Positions 8,525 through 18,500 of a DNA stretch of 64,000 nucleotides are shown here, piece by piece. Positions within the stretch are counted from its first letter, which is position 1, and every line of letters begins with the position of its first letter. Under the pieces are notes generated by a model. The model was not told where the DNA came from. It did not search any database and worked only from the letters and a program-made list of their open reading frames with translations. The stretch comes from Tautonia marina (GTDB lineage: Bacteria; Planctomycetota; Planctomycetia; Isosphaerales; Isosphaeraceae): assembly GCF_009177065.1 (NCBI RefSeq), contig NZ_WEZF01000012.1:152741-216740 (forward strand), written 5' to 3'. The position numbers were made by a program, and so were the translations under genes.

Positions 8525-10033
8525 ATGCAAGCGATTCGAGTTCGAGTTTATCCCTCAGCACAGACCCCTGACCGTTCAGAGCAACTTGCCTGGAACCTCG
8601 CTCGGGTCGCGGCCAACACTCCTCCACCCGATCCGGACGTGGTGGATATGGTGATCAATCGCCTGATCGACAATGCCGGGGTTGCCTGTGCGGCCCTGGC
8701 TCGGAAACCCGTCATCACTGCTCGACAGCAAGCGATCGCCCACCCTCGCCCCCTGGGTGCGACCGTCTTTGGGCTTCCCCGAAATGCCCGCTACCATGCC
8801 GAGTGGGCCGCCTGGGCCAACGGCACCGCCGTCCGCGAACTGGACATGCACGACACATTTCTCGCGGCCGACTACGCACACCCCGCCGACTCAATCCCTC
8901 CACTTCTTGCCGTGGCGCAGCAATGCGACCGATCGGGGGCCGATCTGCTCCGAGGCATCGTGGCGAGTTATGAGGTTCACGTTGCCCTGGTGAAGGCGAT
9001 TTGTCTCCACGAGCATAAGGTGGACCACATCGCCCATCTCGGGCCGGCGCAGGTTGCCGGAATCGGTGCGATGCTCGGCCTCGATTGCGAGGTGATCTAC
9101 CAGGCCATCCAGCAAGTCGTTCACGTCTGCGTGACCTCTCGGCAGTCTCGGAAAGGGGAGATTTCCTCCTGGAAGGCGTACGCTCCCGCTCACGCCGGGA
9201 AGCTCGCGATCGAGGCGGTCGATCGATGCATGAGAGGGGAAACCAGTCCATCGCCGATTTACGAAGGTGAAGATAGTGTTATTGCCCGATTTCTGAACGG
9301 CCCGGACGCCGCTTATCTCGTTCATCTTCCCGACGATGACGAACCTCGCCGCGCCATCCTGGAAACCTACACCAAAGAACATTCGGCCGAGTATCAAGCT
9401 CAGGCCCTGATCGATCTTGCCTTTGATCTGAGGGATCGCATTCCCGACCTCGAAGCCATTGATTCGATTCGGATCTACACAAGCCATCATACCCACTACG
9501 TCATAGGGACCGGCTCAGGAGATCCTCAGAAGTTCGATCCCTCAGCGTCACGAGAGACGCTCGACCACAGCGTCATGTACATCTTCGCGGTTGCGCTCGA
9601 GGATGGCCGATGGCATCACGTGGAGAGTTATCGACCTGAGCGTGCCTCCCGGCCCGAAACCGTCCGGCTCTGGCGGAAAATTGAGACCGTGGAAGATCCA
9701 TTCTGGACGGCTCGATACCATGATCCCGACCCAGATCGTAAGGCGTTCGGAGGACGGGTCGAGATTCGGATGAAGGATGGTGAGGTCATCACCGAGCAAC
9801 TGGAAGTCGCCCACGCTCACTCGCGGGGACTTCGGCCCTTCGCTCGTGACGGCTATCTGGACAAGTTCCGACGTCTCACCCAGGCAATTGTTGATTCGGA
9901 CGAATCCGAACGATTTCTTCGTGTCTGTTTCGAACTCGGAGATCTCGCCCCTGGTGATCTTGATCGTCTCTCGGTCGAGGTGCCCGCCGACCGCCTCGGG
10001 CCCCCCGGCACCTCAGCCAAGGGGATCTTCTGA
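8525..10033 (+). CDS. prpD: MmgE/PrpD family 2-methylcitrate dehydratase
   Basis: PrpD dehydrates 2-methylcitrate to 2-methyl-cis-aconitate in propionate (propionyl-CoA) breakdown. The 502-aa protein has the helical MmgE/PrpD N-domain, with [18 protein letters not shown] and [23 protein letters not shown]. Further on are [20 protein letters not shown], the [21 protein letters not shown] segment and the C-terminal domain with [12 protein letters not shown]. It is the first gene of a prpD-prpB-prpC operon. Its stop overlaps the ATG of prpB by one base, which indicates translational coupling. The start ATG follows a purine-rich GAAGTGACAGAAACTC. Confidence 0.93.
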   Translation: MQAIRVRVYPSAQTPDRSEQLAWNLARVAANTPPPDPDVVDMVINRLIDNAGVACAALARKPVITARQQAIAHPRPLGATVFGLPRNARYHAEWAAWANGTAVRELDMHDTFLAADYAHPADSIPPLLAVAQQCDRSGADLLRGIVASYEVHVALVKAICLHEHKVDHIAHLGPAQVAGIGAMLGLDCEVIYQAIQQVVHVCVTSRQSRKGEISSWKAYAPAHAGKLAIEAVDRCMRGETSPSPIYEGEDSVIARFLNGPDAAYLVHLPDDDEPRRAILETYTKEHSAEYQAQALIDLAFDLRDRIPDLEAIDSIRIYTSHHTHYVIGTGSGDPQKFDPSASRETLDHSVMYIFAVALEDGRWHHVESYRPERASRPETVRLWRKIETVEDPFWTARYHDPDPDRKAFGGRVEIRMKDGEVITEQLEVAHAHSRGLRPFARDGYLDKFRRLTQAIVDSDESERFLRVCFELGDLAPGDLDRLSVEVPADRLGPPGTSAKGIF

Positions 10034-10935
10034 TGCTTCACGCCCATCAGACACCGTCTCAGAAACGGCAGACGCTCAGGCAAGCACTCTCCCGAGGCGA
10101 TCTTCTTCGGTTTCCGGGAGCCTTCTCGCCACTGGTCGCCCTGATGATCGAGCGCCTTGGCTTCGAAGGGATCTATCTATCCGGCGCAGTGCTCGCGGCC
10201 GATCTCGGATTACCGGATATCGGTCTGACGACCCTGAGTGAGGTTTCCTCTCGCAGCCATGCCATCGCTCGGATTACGAATCTTCCGGCAATCGTGGATA
10301 TCGACACCGGTTTCGGCGAACCTCTTAACGCCGCACGAACCATTCAGGTGCTGGAGGATCTTGGGCTGTGCGGTTGCCATCTCGAGGATCAACGCAACCC
10401 GAAGCGTTGCGGTCACCTTGACCACAAACAACTCGTGACTCCCGAGGAGATGGTCCAAAAAATTCGAGCCGCCGCCGAGGCTCGTCGCGACCCCAATTTT
10501 CTCTTGATCGCTCGCACCGACTCCCGAGCCTCGGAGGGGATCGACGGTGCTATCGACCGAGCCCGACGCTATCTCGACGCCGGAGCCGATGCCATTTTCC
10601 CAGAAGCATTGCGGGATCGTAAGGAATTCGAGCAGTTCCGCAGCGCAATCAGCGCTCCCCTAATCGCAAACATGACCGAATTCGGAAAATCGGAACTTCT
10701 TGATACAGAAACCCTTGGCGAACTTGGCTACAATATTGTGCTGTATCCGGTGACCGCGCTCCGTCTGGCAATGTTTGCGGTCGAATCAGGGCTTCGTACA
10801 ATCGCTGAGCACGGAACCCAACGCGAACTTTTTGATATGATGCAACCTCGCAACGATCTTTACGACCTGCTCGACTACGAATCGTACGCGACCTTTGATC
10901 GTGATCTCTTCAATTTTGCATCCCCTCAGGAATGA
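10033..10935 (+). CDS. prpB: methylisocitrate lyase
   Basis: PrpB splits 2-methylisocitrate into pyruvate and succinate. The 300-aa protein shows the ICL/PEP-mutase barrel: FPGAFSPLVALMIERLGFEGIYLSG, the metal-binding VDIDTGFGEPLNA, and the catalytic KRCGHLDHK loop with Cys126. IARTDSRASEGIDGAIDRA follows. Its start overlaps the prpD stop, and prpC follows in the same operon. Confidence 0.96.
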   Translation: MLHAHQTPSQKRQTLRQALSRGDLLRFPGAFSPLVALMIERLGFEGIYLSGAVLAADLGLPDIGLTTLSEVSSRSHAIARITNLPAIVDIDTGFGEPLNAARTIQVLEDLGLCGCHLEDQRNPKRCGHLDHKQLVTPEEMVQKIRAAAEARRDPNFLLIARTDSRASEGIDGAIDRARRYLDAGADAIFPEALRDRKEFEQFRSAISAPLIANMTEFGKSELLDTETLGELGYNIVLYPVTALRLAMFAVESGLRTIAEHGTQRELFDMMQPRNDLYDLLDYESYATFDRDLFNFASPQE

Positions 10936-10963
10936 ACAGGTGGGCTGCTTTTCCGGAGATGAT

Positions 10964-12103
10964 ATGAACGTCGATCCGTTCCGAGCAAAGAAGGGACTCG
11001 AAGGAGTCATCTTTGACGAGACAGCGATCTCGGAGGTGATTCCCGAACGACAAACCCTGCTTTATCGGGGTTATCCGGTTGCGGCACTCGCCGAGCACTG
11101 CCGTTTCGAGGAGGTCGCATACCTGCTCCTGCATGGCGAACTTCCTGACCAAACGAATCTCAAGGTGTTCACCGACTTCGAACGTCAGAACCGAGCGATT
11201 GACGACGGAACACTCGCGGTCTTGCAAGCAGCTCCGGTGGGCCATCACCCGATGGACTCGTTGCGAACCGCCGTGAGTTTTCTGAGCATGTCCGACCCGT
11301 TCTCGGGTCCCGAAGATCACGCAGGTTTGCTTCGAAAATCCAATCTGTTTGTTGCAAAGTTGCCCACGATCGTCGCGACCGATTACCGCATCCGGCAGGG
11401 GAAAACCCCAATCCCTCCCCACCCGGAACTGCCCGCGGCCGAGAATTTCTTCTGGATGTGCTTCGAGCAGGTTCCGAGTGCGGACCTGGTGAAGGCGTTC
11501 GACGCCTCCTTGACCCTTTATGCCGAGCACGGCTTCAACGCGTCGACCTTCACCGCTCGGGTTGTGGCCTCATCATTGTCCGATCTCGGCTCGGCGATTA
11601 CTGCCGCCATCGGATCACTCAAGGGTCCGCTGCACGGTGGAGCCAATGAGGCCGTGATGGAGATGCTCACCGAGATTGAGACTCCGGACCGGGCACGCGA
11701 CTGGGTTCTCAAGGCGCTCGCAGATCGTCGCAAAATCATGGGGTTTGGCCACCGCGTTTACCGCCTGGGTGACTCTCGCGTTCCCACCATGAAGACCTAC
11801 CGCGATCGTGTTGCTCAGGCCACGGGCGATTCGCGATGGATCGCCATCTCCGAGATCGTCGAGCAAACCGTTCGCGATCAGAAAGGCATACCCGCGAATC
11901 TCGATTTTCCGGCCGGACCGACCTACGCACTCCTCGGTTTCGACATTCCGATGTTTACACCCATCTTTGCGATGGCCCGCGTGACCGGCTGGTGTGCCCA
12001 TGTCATGGAACAACTCCCGGGGAATCGGATTGTTCGACCCTTGAGCGTGTACGTCGGTCCCCAGGAACGCCCAGTGGTCTCCCTGGACGATCGATCCGCC
12101 TGA
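10964..12103 (+). CDS. prpC: 2-methylcitrate synthase (citrate synthase family)
   Basis: The enzyme condenses propionyl-CoA with oxaloacetate to 2-methylcitrate. The start at 10964 has GGAG at a good distance (GGAGATGAT before ATG); the longer frame from 10895 overlaps prpB and lacks a site. Conserved citrate-synthase features are present: GLEGVIFDETAISEV, LLYRGYPVAALAEHC, HGFNASTFTARVVASSLSD, GPLHGGANEAV and IMGFGHRVYR. The 379-aa length fits short bacterial citrate or methylcitrate synthases. The assignment as methylcitrate synthase rests on the prpDB neighbours. A pure citrate synthase is the alternative. Confidence 0.92.
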   Translation: MNVDPFRAKKGLEGVIFDETAISEVIPERQTLLYRGYPVAALAEHCRFEEVAYLLLHGELPDQTNLKVFTDFERQNRAIDDGTLAVLQAAPVGHHPMDSLRTAVSFLSMSDPFSGPEDHAGLLRKSNLFVAKLPTIVATDYRIRQGKTPIPPHPELPAAENFFWMCFEQVPSADLVKAFDASLTLYAEHGFNASTFTARVVASSLSDLGSAITAAIGSLKGPLHGGANEAVMEMLTEIETPDRARDWVLKALADRRKIMGFGHRVYRLGDSRVPTMKTYRDRVAQATGDSRWIAISEIVEQTVRDQKGIPANLDFPAGPTYALLGFDIPMFTPIFAMARVTGWCAHVMEQLPGNRIVRPLSVYVGPQERPVVSLDDRSA

Positions 12104-12173
12104 TCCGAAGCCTGTCTCACCGAGTGTCGGCGTTTCTGATCTTTGTTCTCATACACGTTAGGATGATCATCCG

Positions 12174-13415
12174 ATGGACCACGACTCGACTCAATCGACC
12201 GACCGTCGTCAATTTCTCCAGGCAGGTGCATTCGCATCCGCCGCGGTTGTGGGCGCCGCCTCGGGAACTCGATCGCAGGAGGTCGCTCCCCCCGCAGAGG
12301 CAGCGTTCCCTCGACGCCCGCTCGGAAAGACAGGGGTCGAGGTCACCATGCTCAATCAAGGAGCCATTCGAGGACCGAGCTACGACCGACTCTTACGCTT
12401 CGCCTTTGCCAGCGGCATCCGCATGTTCGACACGGCTCGTGTTTATGGAACAGAAGGCAACCTGAGACGATGGTTCGAACAAGCCCCTGAAGTGCGCAAG
12501 CAGATTTTCCTCGTCACCAAGGACACGCCACGTACTCCGAAAGATCTGATTGAGCAGCTCGACCGCCGGTTGGAGGCGCTCGGAACCGACTTCATCGATC
12601 TCTTCTTTATCCATGGACTGGGAGATGATCACTCGCTCGACGACGCCATCAACATGGTTTCAAGCCAGGAGTTTAAAGAAACCGCCGAAACGATCCGAAA
12701 GTCTGGGAAAGCGCGATTTGTCGGCTTTTCCACTCACCACAAGGACCGTCCGCAGATTCTCCAGGCAGCCGCCAAGGCGGGGCATGTCGATGCCATCATG
12801 TTGCAGTACCGTCCCTGGCTCGACAAGGATGCCCCACTCAACCGCGCGATCGACGCCTGCTGGGAGCAAGGAATCGGCCTGATCTCCATGAAGCAGATCG
12901 CCGGCCAGTTCTTCGGTGATGCTCCGCAAGGTAACATCCTGGATGACGTTGTTGAGCGCGTCCCGACCCTCAAGGAGCGCAACCTCACCCCGTTCCAGGG
13001 ACTTCTTCATGCCATCTGGAGTGACGAACGGATCAGCAGTGTTTGCTGTTCCATGCGGAATACCGAACAAATTCGCGAAAACGTTGATGCCGCCCAGCGT
13101 TTCGAACCCCTGGAAACTGCCGACCTCAACCGATTACGAGACGCCACCCTCGCTCATGGCCCGACCCTCTGCGCGAACTGCGACGGCCGATGCTCTCTTG
13201 CCGCCGGCACTCGTGCCGCCCTCGGCGATCTCACCCGCTTCCTTACCTATTCCCGGAACCTGGGCGATCGCACTGAGGCTCGCCGCCAGTACGCCCGCCT
13301 CTCTGCGGAGGCCCGAGACTGGTCCCACGCCGACCTCTCCGCCGCCCAGGCTGCCTGCCCGGAGCATCTCGACTTCGCCCGCCTGCTCCCCGAAATCGAC
13401 CGGCACCTAACCTGA
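12174..13415 (+). CDS. Tat-exported aldo/keto reductase
   Basis: The N-terminus DRRQFLQAGAFASAAVVGAA is a twin-arginine signal. The barrel has the aldo/keto reductase tetrad residues in FDTARVYGT (Asp, Tyr), LVTKD (Lys) and FFIHGL (His). The C-terminal extension holds the cysteine cluster CANCDGRC, then a helical tail, as in planctomycete ferredoxin-like AKRs. Only three Cys are close together, so an intact 4Fe-4S site is not proven. It follows prpC by 70 bp on the same strand and may be co-transcribed. The substrate is unknown. Confidence 0.88.
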   Translation: MDHDSTQSTDRRQFLQAGAFASAAVVGAASGTRSQEVAPPAEAAFPRRPLGKTGVEVTMLNQGAIRGPSYDRLLRFAFASGIRMFDTARVYGTEGNLRRWFEQAPEVRKQIFLVTKDTPRTPKDLIEQLDRRLEALGTDFIDLFFIHGLGDDHSLDDAINMVSSQEFKETAETIRKSGKARFVGFSTHHKDRPQILQAAAKAGHVDAIMLQYRPWLDKDAPLNRAIDACWEQGIGLISMKQIAGQFFGDAPQGNILDDVVERVPTLKERNLTPFQGLLHAIWSDERISSVCCSMRNTEQIRENVDAAQRFEPLETADLNRLRDATLAHGPTLCANCDGRCSLAAGTRAALGDLTRFLTYSRNLGDRTEARRQYARLSAEARDWSHADLSAAQAACPEHLDFARLLPEIDRHLT

Positions 13416-13436
13416 TTCCACTCCTGACTTAATTAC

Positions 13437-13478
13437 AAGGGGAGTTCTCTGTTTCTCGCTGAAACCGTGCCTCCCCTT
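13437..13478 (+). terminator. possible terminator after aldo/keto reductase
   Basis: An 8-bp stem AAGGGGAG / CTCCCCTT with a long 26-nt loop lies 20 bp after the stop, ending in TTTC. Weak support. Confidence 0.35.
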
Positions 13479-13530
13479 TCCTCTGCCTCACGATTCGATT
13501 TCAGAACCTTCTCAGGCTGTTCCCACCATG

Positions 13531-13563
13531 TAAAAAACCCGAGGTGAACGAATCACCTCGGGT
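13531..13563 (-). terminator. rho-independent terminator of tRNA-Cys
   Basis: ACCCGAGGTGA (13537-13547) pairs perfectly with TCACCTCGGGT (13553-13563) around a 5-nt loop. On the minus strand the hairpin is followed by a TTTTTTA run (13531-13537). It lies 33 bp beyond the 3' end of the tRNA, so it is the tRNA terminator. Confidence 0.85.
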
Positions 13564-13596
13564 CCTCTCGCCAACAATCTCAAGATCTATTCAAAG

Positions 13597-13668
13597 AGGC
13601 GCCGCCCGGATTCGAACCGGGGAATAACGGATTTGCAATCCGCTGCCTTACCACTTGGCTACGGCGCC
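13597..13668 (-). tRNA. tRNA-Cys (anticodon GCA)
   Basis: Read on the minus strand, the acceptor arms GGCGCCG and CGGCGCC pair. The D-arm contains AGCCAAGTGGTAAGGC. The anticodon stem-loop CGGATTGCAAATCCG presents GCA, and the T-arm is CCGGTTCGAATCCGG. The gene is 72 nt and does not encode CCA. It is a single-gene unit with its own terminator. Confidence 0.95.
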
Positions 13669-13923
13669 TTCAAGGATCAGAATTCTAGGGTATCATCCTT
13701 CCGGCAGCAAGACCCTGGTACGATTGAAGTGGAAGGTTCTGACAGTTCTCCCTGGATCGGGGGATTGTTGTGCGGTTCGTATCGATTTTGGGTCAATGAT
13801 GACCCGATTCCTCGATCGAGGAGAAGGCGCACTCAAGAGGACGATCAGAGGAGTGTTCCGAATGGGTTCGTTGTGGTGAGGTCGGTACAGGCAAGATCAG
13901 CCAGTGAGTCTCAGGAGGTCAGA

Positions 13924-14781
13924 TTGGGACAGTTCGGGACGGTGACGATTGTCGGAGTCGGTCTGATTGGGGGATCAATCGGACTGGCCCTCAAGAGCCG
14001 AGGCCTGGCGGATCGGGTGATCGGTCTGGGCCGTGACACAGAACGGCTCGACGAGGCAAAACGGCTGGGAACGATTGACGAAGGGACGACCGAACTTCAT
14101 GACGCTGTCGATCAGGCTGACATCGTCGTGGTTTGCACGCCGACCGACCGGATTGCGGACGATGTCCGACGACTTGCGGCCGCAAGTCGTCCCGAGGTTC
14201 TGATTACGGACGCCGGCAGTACCAAGCGTCGGATTGTCGATGCCGTCGAGCGCGATGATCGAGCACGTCGTGTGTTTGTCGGAGCCCATCCCCTTGCGGG
14301 CTCGGAGCGTCGAGGGGCCGCCGCGTCGCGAGCCGACTTGCTCGACGGACGGGTCTGCGCCTTAACTCCCACGAATCGAACGCCTTCGGACCGGTTCAGC
14401 CGGGCCGAATCGTTCTGGTCGGCAATCGGTTGTCGAACCGTCACTCTCGACCCCGATGCCCACGACGAAGCCCTGGCCCGGACCAGTCACCTTCCTCATG
14501 TCGTTGCCGCGGCGTTGGCGCTAAGTATCCCGGCTGAGCATTTGTCACTGGCAGCAGGGGCCTATCGAGACGGAACTCGGGTGGCCGCATCGGACCCAGA
14601 CCTCTGGGTCGCGATTTTTCTTGAGAATCCAGAACATCTTCGATCGGCCCTTGAGGACTTTCAAGAAACGCTCGATCGCTTCAAAGATGCCCTTCAACGT
14701 GGCGACCGAGACGAGCTCCGATCACTCTGGAGTGACGCGAAGGCACTGCGAGGGCGATTTGACCCTCCGCCTCGTCATTAA
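13924..14781 (+). CDS. tyrA: prephenate dehydrogenase
   Basis: The enzyme makes 4-hydroxyphenylpyruvate for tyrosine synthesis. The core begins VTIVGVGLIGGSIGLALKSRGL (NAD-binding GxGxxG), then VVVCTPTDRIADDV, VLITDAGSTKR, FVGAHPLAGSERRG and SHLPHVVAAALA. The start is a TTG at 13924. It is preceded by AGGAGG with 5-nt spacing and sits directly before the Rossmann strand, giving 285 aa. The open frame extends back into the tRNA gene, but that part is not protein-like. There is no ACT or chorismate mutase domain. Confidence 0.9.
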   Translation: MGQFGTVTIVGVGLIGGSIGLALKSRGLADRVIGLGRDTERLDEAKRLGTIDEGTTELHDAVDQADIVVVCTPTDRIADDVRRLAAASRPEVLITDAGSTKRRIVDAVERDDRARRVFVGAHPLAGSERRGAAASRADLLDGRVCALTPTNRTPSDRFSRAESFWSAIGCRTVTLDPDAHDEALARTSHLPHVVAAALALSIPAEHLSLAAGAYRDGTRVAASDPDLWVAIFLENPEHLRSALEDFQETLDRFKDALQRGDRDELRSLWSDAKALRGRFDPPPRH

Positions 14782-15275
14782 CTCCAAGAAGGCTGGCCGG
14801 TTTGTTCAGGACTTCAAGACTCGTCCTCGCAGAATTCCCCAATCGCTTCAGGCGACATCGATGAATGGCTCCGTCATTCATGCAGCGCTTCGACAGCTCG
14901 CCACGCATGGGCACGCGGATCAATTCTCAGAGCCGTACGGAGTTCGTCTCAAGCCGGGTGGCGAGTCCGGAGGTGGTTGCCGCCTTCGAAGAACGACACG
15001 GCGTCTTGCTGGTCGGGACACCGGGAGTTCGAGTACCCCGAGGTCTTGTCGCCACGATGAGGCGACTGCAGAAACGAGAGTCGCTCATCAGGAAGCGCGC
15101 GGACTTGGCAGGGCGTGAGTGGTCGTGCTACGATAACAACAATCATCTGGCAATCGAGCCAGCGGCTCGATCGCGCCGGCAATGAGTTCTGTGATGCAGT
15201 GTCCGACCCAGGTTCAACGGTCTCCGAAGTTGGTGACTTCAAGGGACCGGGATCAGTGGAGGATCACCAAGGATC
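14782..15275. other. 494-bp stretch without a supported gene
   Basis: Short frames exist here (for example 14865-15185 on the plus strand), but none has a good ribosome site plus a protein-like composition. No tRNA, repeat or clear terminator was seen. It presumably contains the promoter of the TPR gene at 15276. Confidence 0.45.
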
Positions 15276-17519
15276 ATGATCGGTTCCCACTGCGTCCATG
15301 CGTTGATCGTCGTCCTCATGGGATTCTCGTTGCCCCCTGGAATTCAGGAAGGGGATGAGACGTCCGTTGGGATTGAAGCCGTCGGTGGTGGGCAATCGCA
15401 TCCACTGATTGATCAACCGGATCTCTTTATTCCCCGTTCCCCCCGGACGGCCGAGGATATCGAACGGTTTGACACCCTGCGGCTTTATGCTGCGGGACGA
15501 GCCCTCGAAGCTCGTCGCGAATGGACGGATGCAGTTGAGCTGCTTGAGAAGGCCCGGCAACTGGAACCCGACTCTGTCGCGATTCTCAGACGGTTGAGTC
15601 GGCTCTATTTCGGACTTGGTGGTGAAGACCGCATCCAAAAAGGGCTCGAAACCGGTCTGGCCGCACTCGAGGCCGAGCCGGAAGACGCAGAAACGATTCG
15701 ACGGCTTGTCCGCCACTACCGAACGTCAAATAACGACGAAGCGGCCGAGCAACTCCTCCGATCCGTGCTTGAGAATCCCGAGCTTCCAGACTTTTGCCAG
15801 GCTCGGCTTGTGGTCTTGCACGAACTCGGTCGTCTGTATGCCGATGCGCAGCGGTTCGATCAGGCCGTCGAACCCTTCGCTCAGCTTGTGCAGTTGCTTG
15901 ACGCCCGAGAGGCGACTCGACTGACCCCAGCCCAGGTTCAGGACGTCTTCGGGGAAGTCGAGGCTGATGCCTACCGTCGCTTTGGGGAGACCTTCTTCAA
16001 CGCGGGCCGTTTCGATCTGGCCATCGTCGCCCTTCGTCGCAGCCTGGTGTATGACCCGGACAGCCAGCAGACCCCCTTGTACCTGGCGCAAGCATTGCTC
16101 CGAGCGAATCGGCCCGAGGAAGCACTCTCGTTGCTCGAACCGATCGTCAAGGATCGGCCACCGGGACGGGTGACGTTCGATGTGCTCATTCAGGTGCTGA
16201 CCGTTCTGAATCGAACCGACGAAATCATCCCCAGGCTTGAGCAAGCGTCGAAGGTTGATCCGTCCAACTTCCTACTTCGGTATGCGCTTGCCGAACGGTA
16301 CGAGGCCGAGGGTCGCCGCGATGAAGCCCAACGCCTTTATCAGAACCTCATCAGCGATCAGCCCGACCCGGAGGGATTGGCCACGCTGGCTCAATCGCTT
16401 CGAGAGCAAGGGAAACTTGAAGAACTGATCCTCCTCTTCGAAACCGCCAGCACTCAGCGGAGTGGCCGTCTGGCGATCGAAACCCAACTCCGCTTGATCG
16501 GAACCGATCCGGAACTGGCAGGAGAGATCCTCGACGCCGGGATTGCCTTGTTGAACGAAGATCCCCCTCGTCTCGGGAAGGTGGGGATCGAGCTGCTCTC
16601 GGAAATCGCGTCCCGATCCGACCAGCTCGACCAGCGAGTCGAACTCGATCGCCTGAGTCTCGAACAGGATCCGTCTCCGCAGAACCATCTGGAACTGGCC
16701 GATTCGCTGGTGGCCGCCGGACAACCGGGAGAAGCCGTTGAGACGTTCGAGCAACTTCTCAAGCGCTATCCCGAACTTCAGGAACAACCCCAACTCCTTG
16801 CCCGCATGGCCGAATTGCAGTTCGACGCGGGCCAGATCGAGGAAGCGCTCGAAAGCGGCCGGAAGATCCTCGATCGCCAGCCGAACGATCTCCCCATGAT
16901 TCAGCTCGTGGGATACGCCTTGCAACGCCTGAAACGATTCGAGGAAGCCCTGGATCTCTATCAAGGCATTCCCGAGCGATTTGCCGGCAATCCCGAGGCC
17001 ATTCGCCTGTCCAAAATCTGGACGGCAAACGCCCTCGCTTCGGCTGACCGATTCGAGGAGGGGGAGCGGATCCTCCTGCAACTGCTCGAAGAACAGCCGG
17101 ATGACCCCTGGTTAAACAACGATCTTGGCTACCTCTGGGCCGAACGGGGAATCAACCTGGATCGAGCCGAGGAACTCATCCGCAAGGCAGTTGACGCCGA
17201 CCCCTCCAACAGCGCTTACCTCGATAGTCTGGGATGGGTCCTCTACAAGCTCGGGCGTCCAGAAGATGCACTGACCCACCTGGAGGAGGCGGTTCGCCTG
17301 AGAGCTTCCGCCGTAAATCTCGACCATCTGGGCGATGTGTACTTCGTGCTCGATCGTCGCAACGAAGCCCGCGATGCCTGGAAACGAGCCGAATCCCTGG
17401 CGGAAGATGCCGACCCTCCCGACCCGACGCTCGAGTCGATCCGAGAAAAGCTCCAGGCCCTCGGAGACGACGACCCACCTCCCCCCTCCGACGCCAACAC
17501 CGACACGATCAACCCCTGA
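15276..17519 (+). CDS. exported tetratricopeptide-repeat protein
   Basis: A short signal-like N-terminus (MIGSHCVHALIVVLMGFSLP) precedes about 700 residues of helical TPR repeats. Clear repeats include EWTDAVELLEKARQLEPDSVA, RFDLAIVALRRSLVYDPDS, RPEEALSLLEPIVKDRP and QIEEALESGRKILDRQPNDL. Near the end are RAEELIRKAVDADPSNSAYL and RPEDALTHLEEAVRL, with the phrase DSLGWVLYKLGR typical of PEP-CTERM/outer-envelope TPR scaffolds. The tail is Asp/Pro-rich. It likely scaffolds envelope protein complexes. The exact partner is unknown. Confidence 0.85.
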   Translation: MIGSHCVHALIVVLMGFSLPPGIQEGDETSVGIEAVGGGQSHPLIDQPDLFIPRSPRTAEDIERFDTLRLYAAGRALEARREWTDAVELLEKARQLEPDSVAILRRLSRLYFGLGGEDRIQKGLETGLAALEAEPEDAETIRRLVRHYRTSNNDEAAEQLLRSVLENPELPDFCQARLVVLHELGRLYADAQRFDQAVEPFAQLVQLLDAREATRLTPAQVQDVFGEVEADAYRRFGETFFNAGRFDLAIVALRRSLVYDPDSQQTPLYLAQALLRANRPEEALSLLEPIVKDRPPGRVTFDVLIQVLTVLNRTDEIIPRLEQASKVDPSNFLLRYALAERYEAEGRRDEAQRLYQNLISDQPDPEGLATLAQSLREQGKLEELILLFETASTQRSGRLAIETQLRLIGTDPELAGEILDAGIALLNEDPPRLGKVGIELLSEIASRSDQLDQRVELDRLSLEQDPSPQNHLELADSLVAAGQPGEAVETFEQLLKRYPELQEQPQLLARMAELQFDAGQIEEALESGRKILDRQPNDLPMIQLVGYALQRLKRFEEALDLYQGIPERFAGNPEAIRLSKIWTANALASADRFEEGERILLQLLEEQPDDPWLNNDLGYLWAERGINLDRAEELIRKAVDADPSNSAYLDSLGWVLYKLGRPEDALTHLEEAVRLRASAVNLDHLGDVYFVLDRRNEARDAWKRAESLAEDADPPDPTLESIREKLQALGDDDPPPPSDANTDTINP

Positions 17520-17674
17520 GTGGTCCTCAAGCTTCCCGAACCTTTGACGATCCACCTCCCGTTGCGTTGCAAGCCTGAGCCTTCTGGCGATCGGCCGGTC
17601 GATTCGCCCGATTCAGCTCAATCCTTGCTCTCGCGTTCTCGGTGGTTCGCCCGATCCTGGAGTCTCATACCCAG

Positions 17675-18415
17675 ATGGCTGGTCACTCCCACGCCGCAAA
17701 CGTCGCAGCCCGCAAGAACGCCGTCGACGCCAAGCGTGGCAAGCTCTTTAGCAAGCTCTGCCGCGCCATCTACGTGGCCGCCCGCACCGGTGGCCCCGAT
17801 CCGGTCACGAACCTCCGCCTTCGCTATGCGATCGACAAGGCCAAGGGCGTCAGTTGTCCAAAAGACAACATCGAACGGTCAATCAAGAAGGCCACCGGCG
17901 AACTCGGTGCCGAGAGCTACGAGGAGGTGATTTACGAAGGCTACGGCCCCGGTGGAGTCGCCGTCCTTTGTGAAATCCTGACCGACAACCGAAACCGCAC
18001 CGCCGGCGAGGTCCGTCGCGCCTTCGACATCTGCGGCGGGAACCTCGGCTCGACCGGCTGCGTCAGCTATCTGTTCGATTACAAGGGGCTGTTTCTGGTC
18101 GAGGCCGCAAAGGTCGAAGAAGATCGGCTCATGGAGATCGTCCTGGAAGCCGGGGCCGATGACCTGAAACGCGATGGCGACTACTATGTCGTCACCAGCG
18201 ATCCCAAGGCCTTCGACGACGTCCGTAAAGCGCTCGAAGACCACGAGATTCCCACCGAGAGCGCAGAGACCAGCTATCTGCCTCAAACCACGGTCGATCT
18301 CGATGTCGAGAACGGGAAGAAGATGCTCAAGCTCCGCGACCTGCTCGACGACAACGACGACGTTCAAAATATCTACAGCAACGAGAATATTCCCGAAGAA
18401 GCGATGGCGTCCTGA
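17675..18415 (+). CDS. yebC: YebC/PmpR family protein
   Basis: The protein begins MAGHSHAANVAARKNAVDAK, the conserved YebC N-terminus, which fixes the start at 17675. Further motifs are NLRLRYAIDKAKGVSCPKDNIERSIKKATGE, YEGYGPGGVAVLCEILTDNRNRT and GNLGSTGCVSYLFDYKG. The family was named as transcriptional regulators; recent work links members to relief of ribosome stalling at polyproline. The 246-aa length is normal. It heads a co-directional run with dapL, folK, smpB and a dnaA-like gene. Confidence 0.95.
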   Translation: MAGHSHAANVAARKNAVDAKRGKLFSKLCRAIYVAARTGGPDPVTNLRLRYAIDKAKGVSCPKDNIERSIKKATGELGAESYEEVIYEGYGPGGVAVLCEILTDNRNRTAGEVRRAFDICGGNLGSTGCVSYLFDYKGLFLVEAAKVEEDRLMEIVLEAGADDLKRDGDYYVVTSDPKAFDDVRKALEDHEIPTESAETSYLPQTTVDLDVENGKKMLKLRDLLDDNDDVQNIYSNENIPEEAMAS

Positions 18416-18500
18416 TCGCTTCAATTCCTCCCTGCTCGACTCCTCGCAAACTGTTCGCGGTGCGTTGCCGCCCCTCGAACGCCTTCCTCGGAAGATCACG

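Noticed and set aside
14865..15185. 106-aa plus-strand frame in an otherwise empty stretch
   Set aside because: It contains a somewhat protein-like middle, but lacks a ribosome site and any recognisable motif. It could be a small gene; evidence is too thin.
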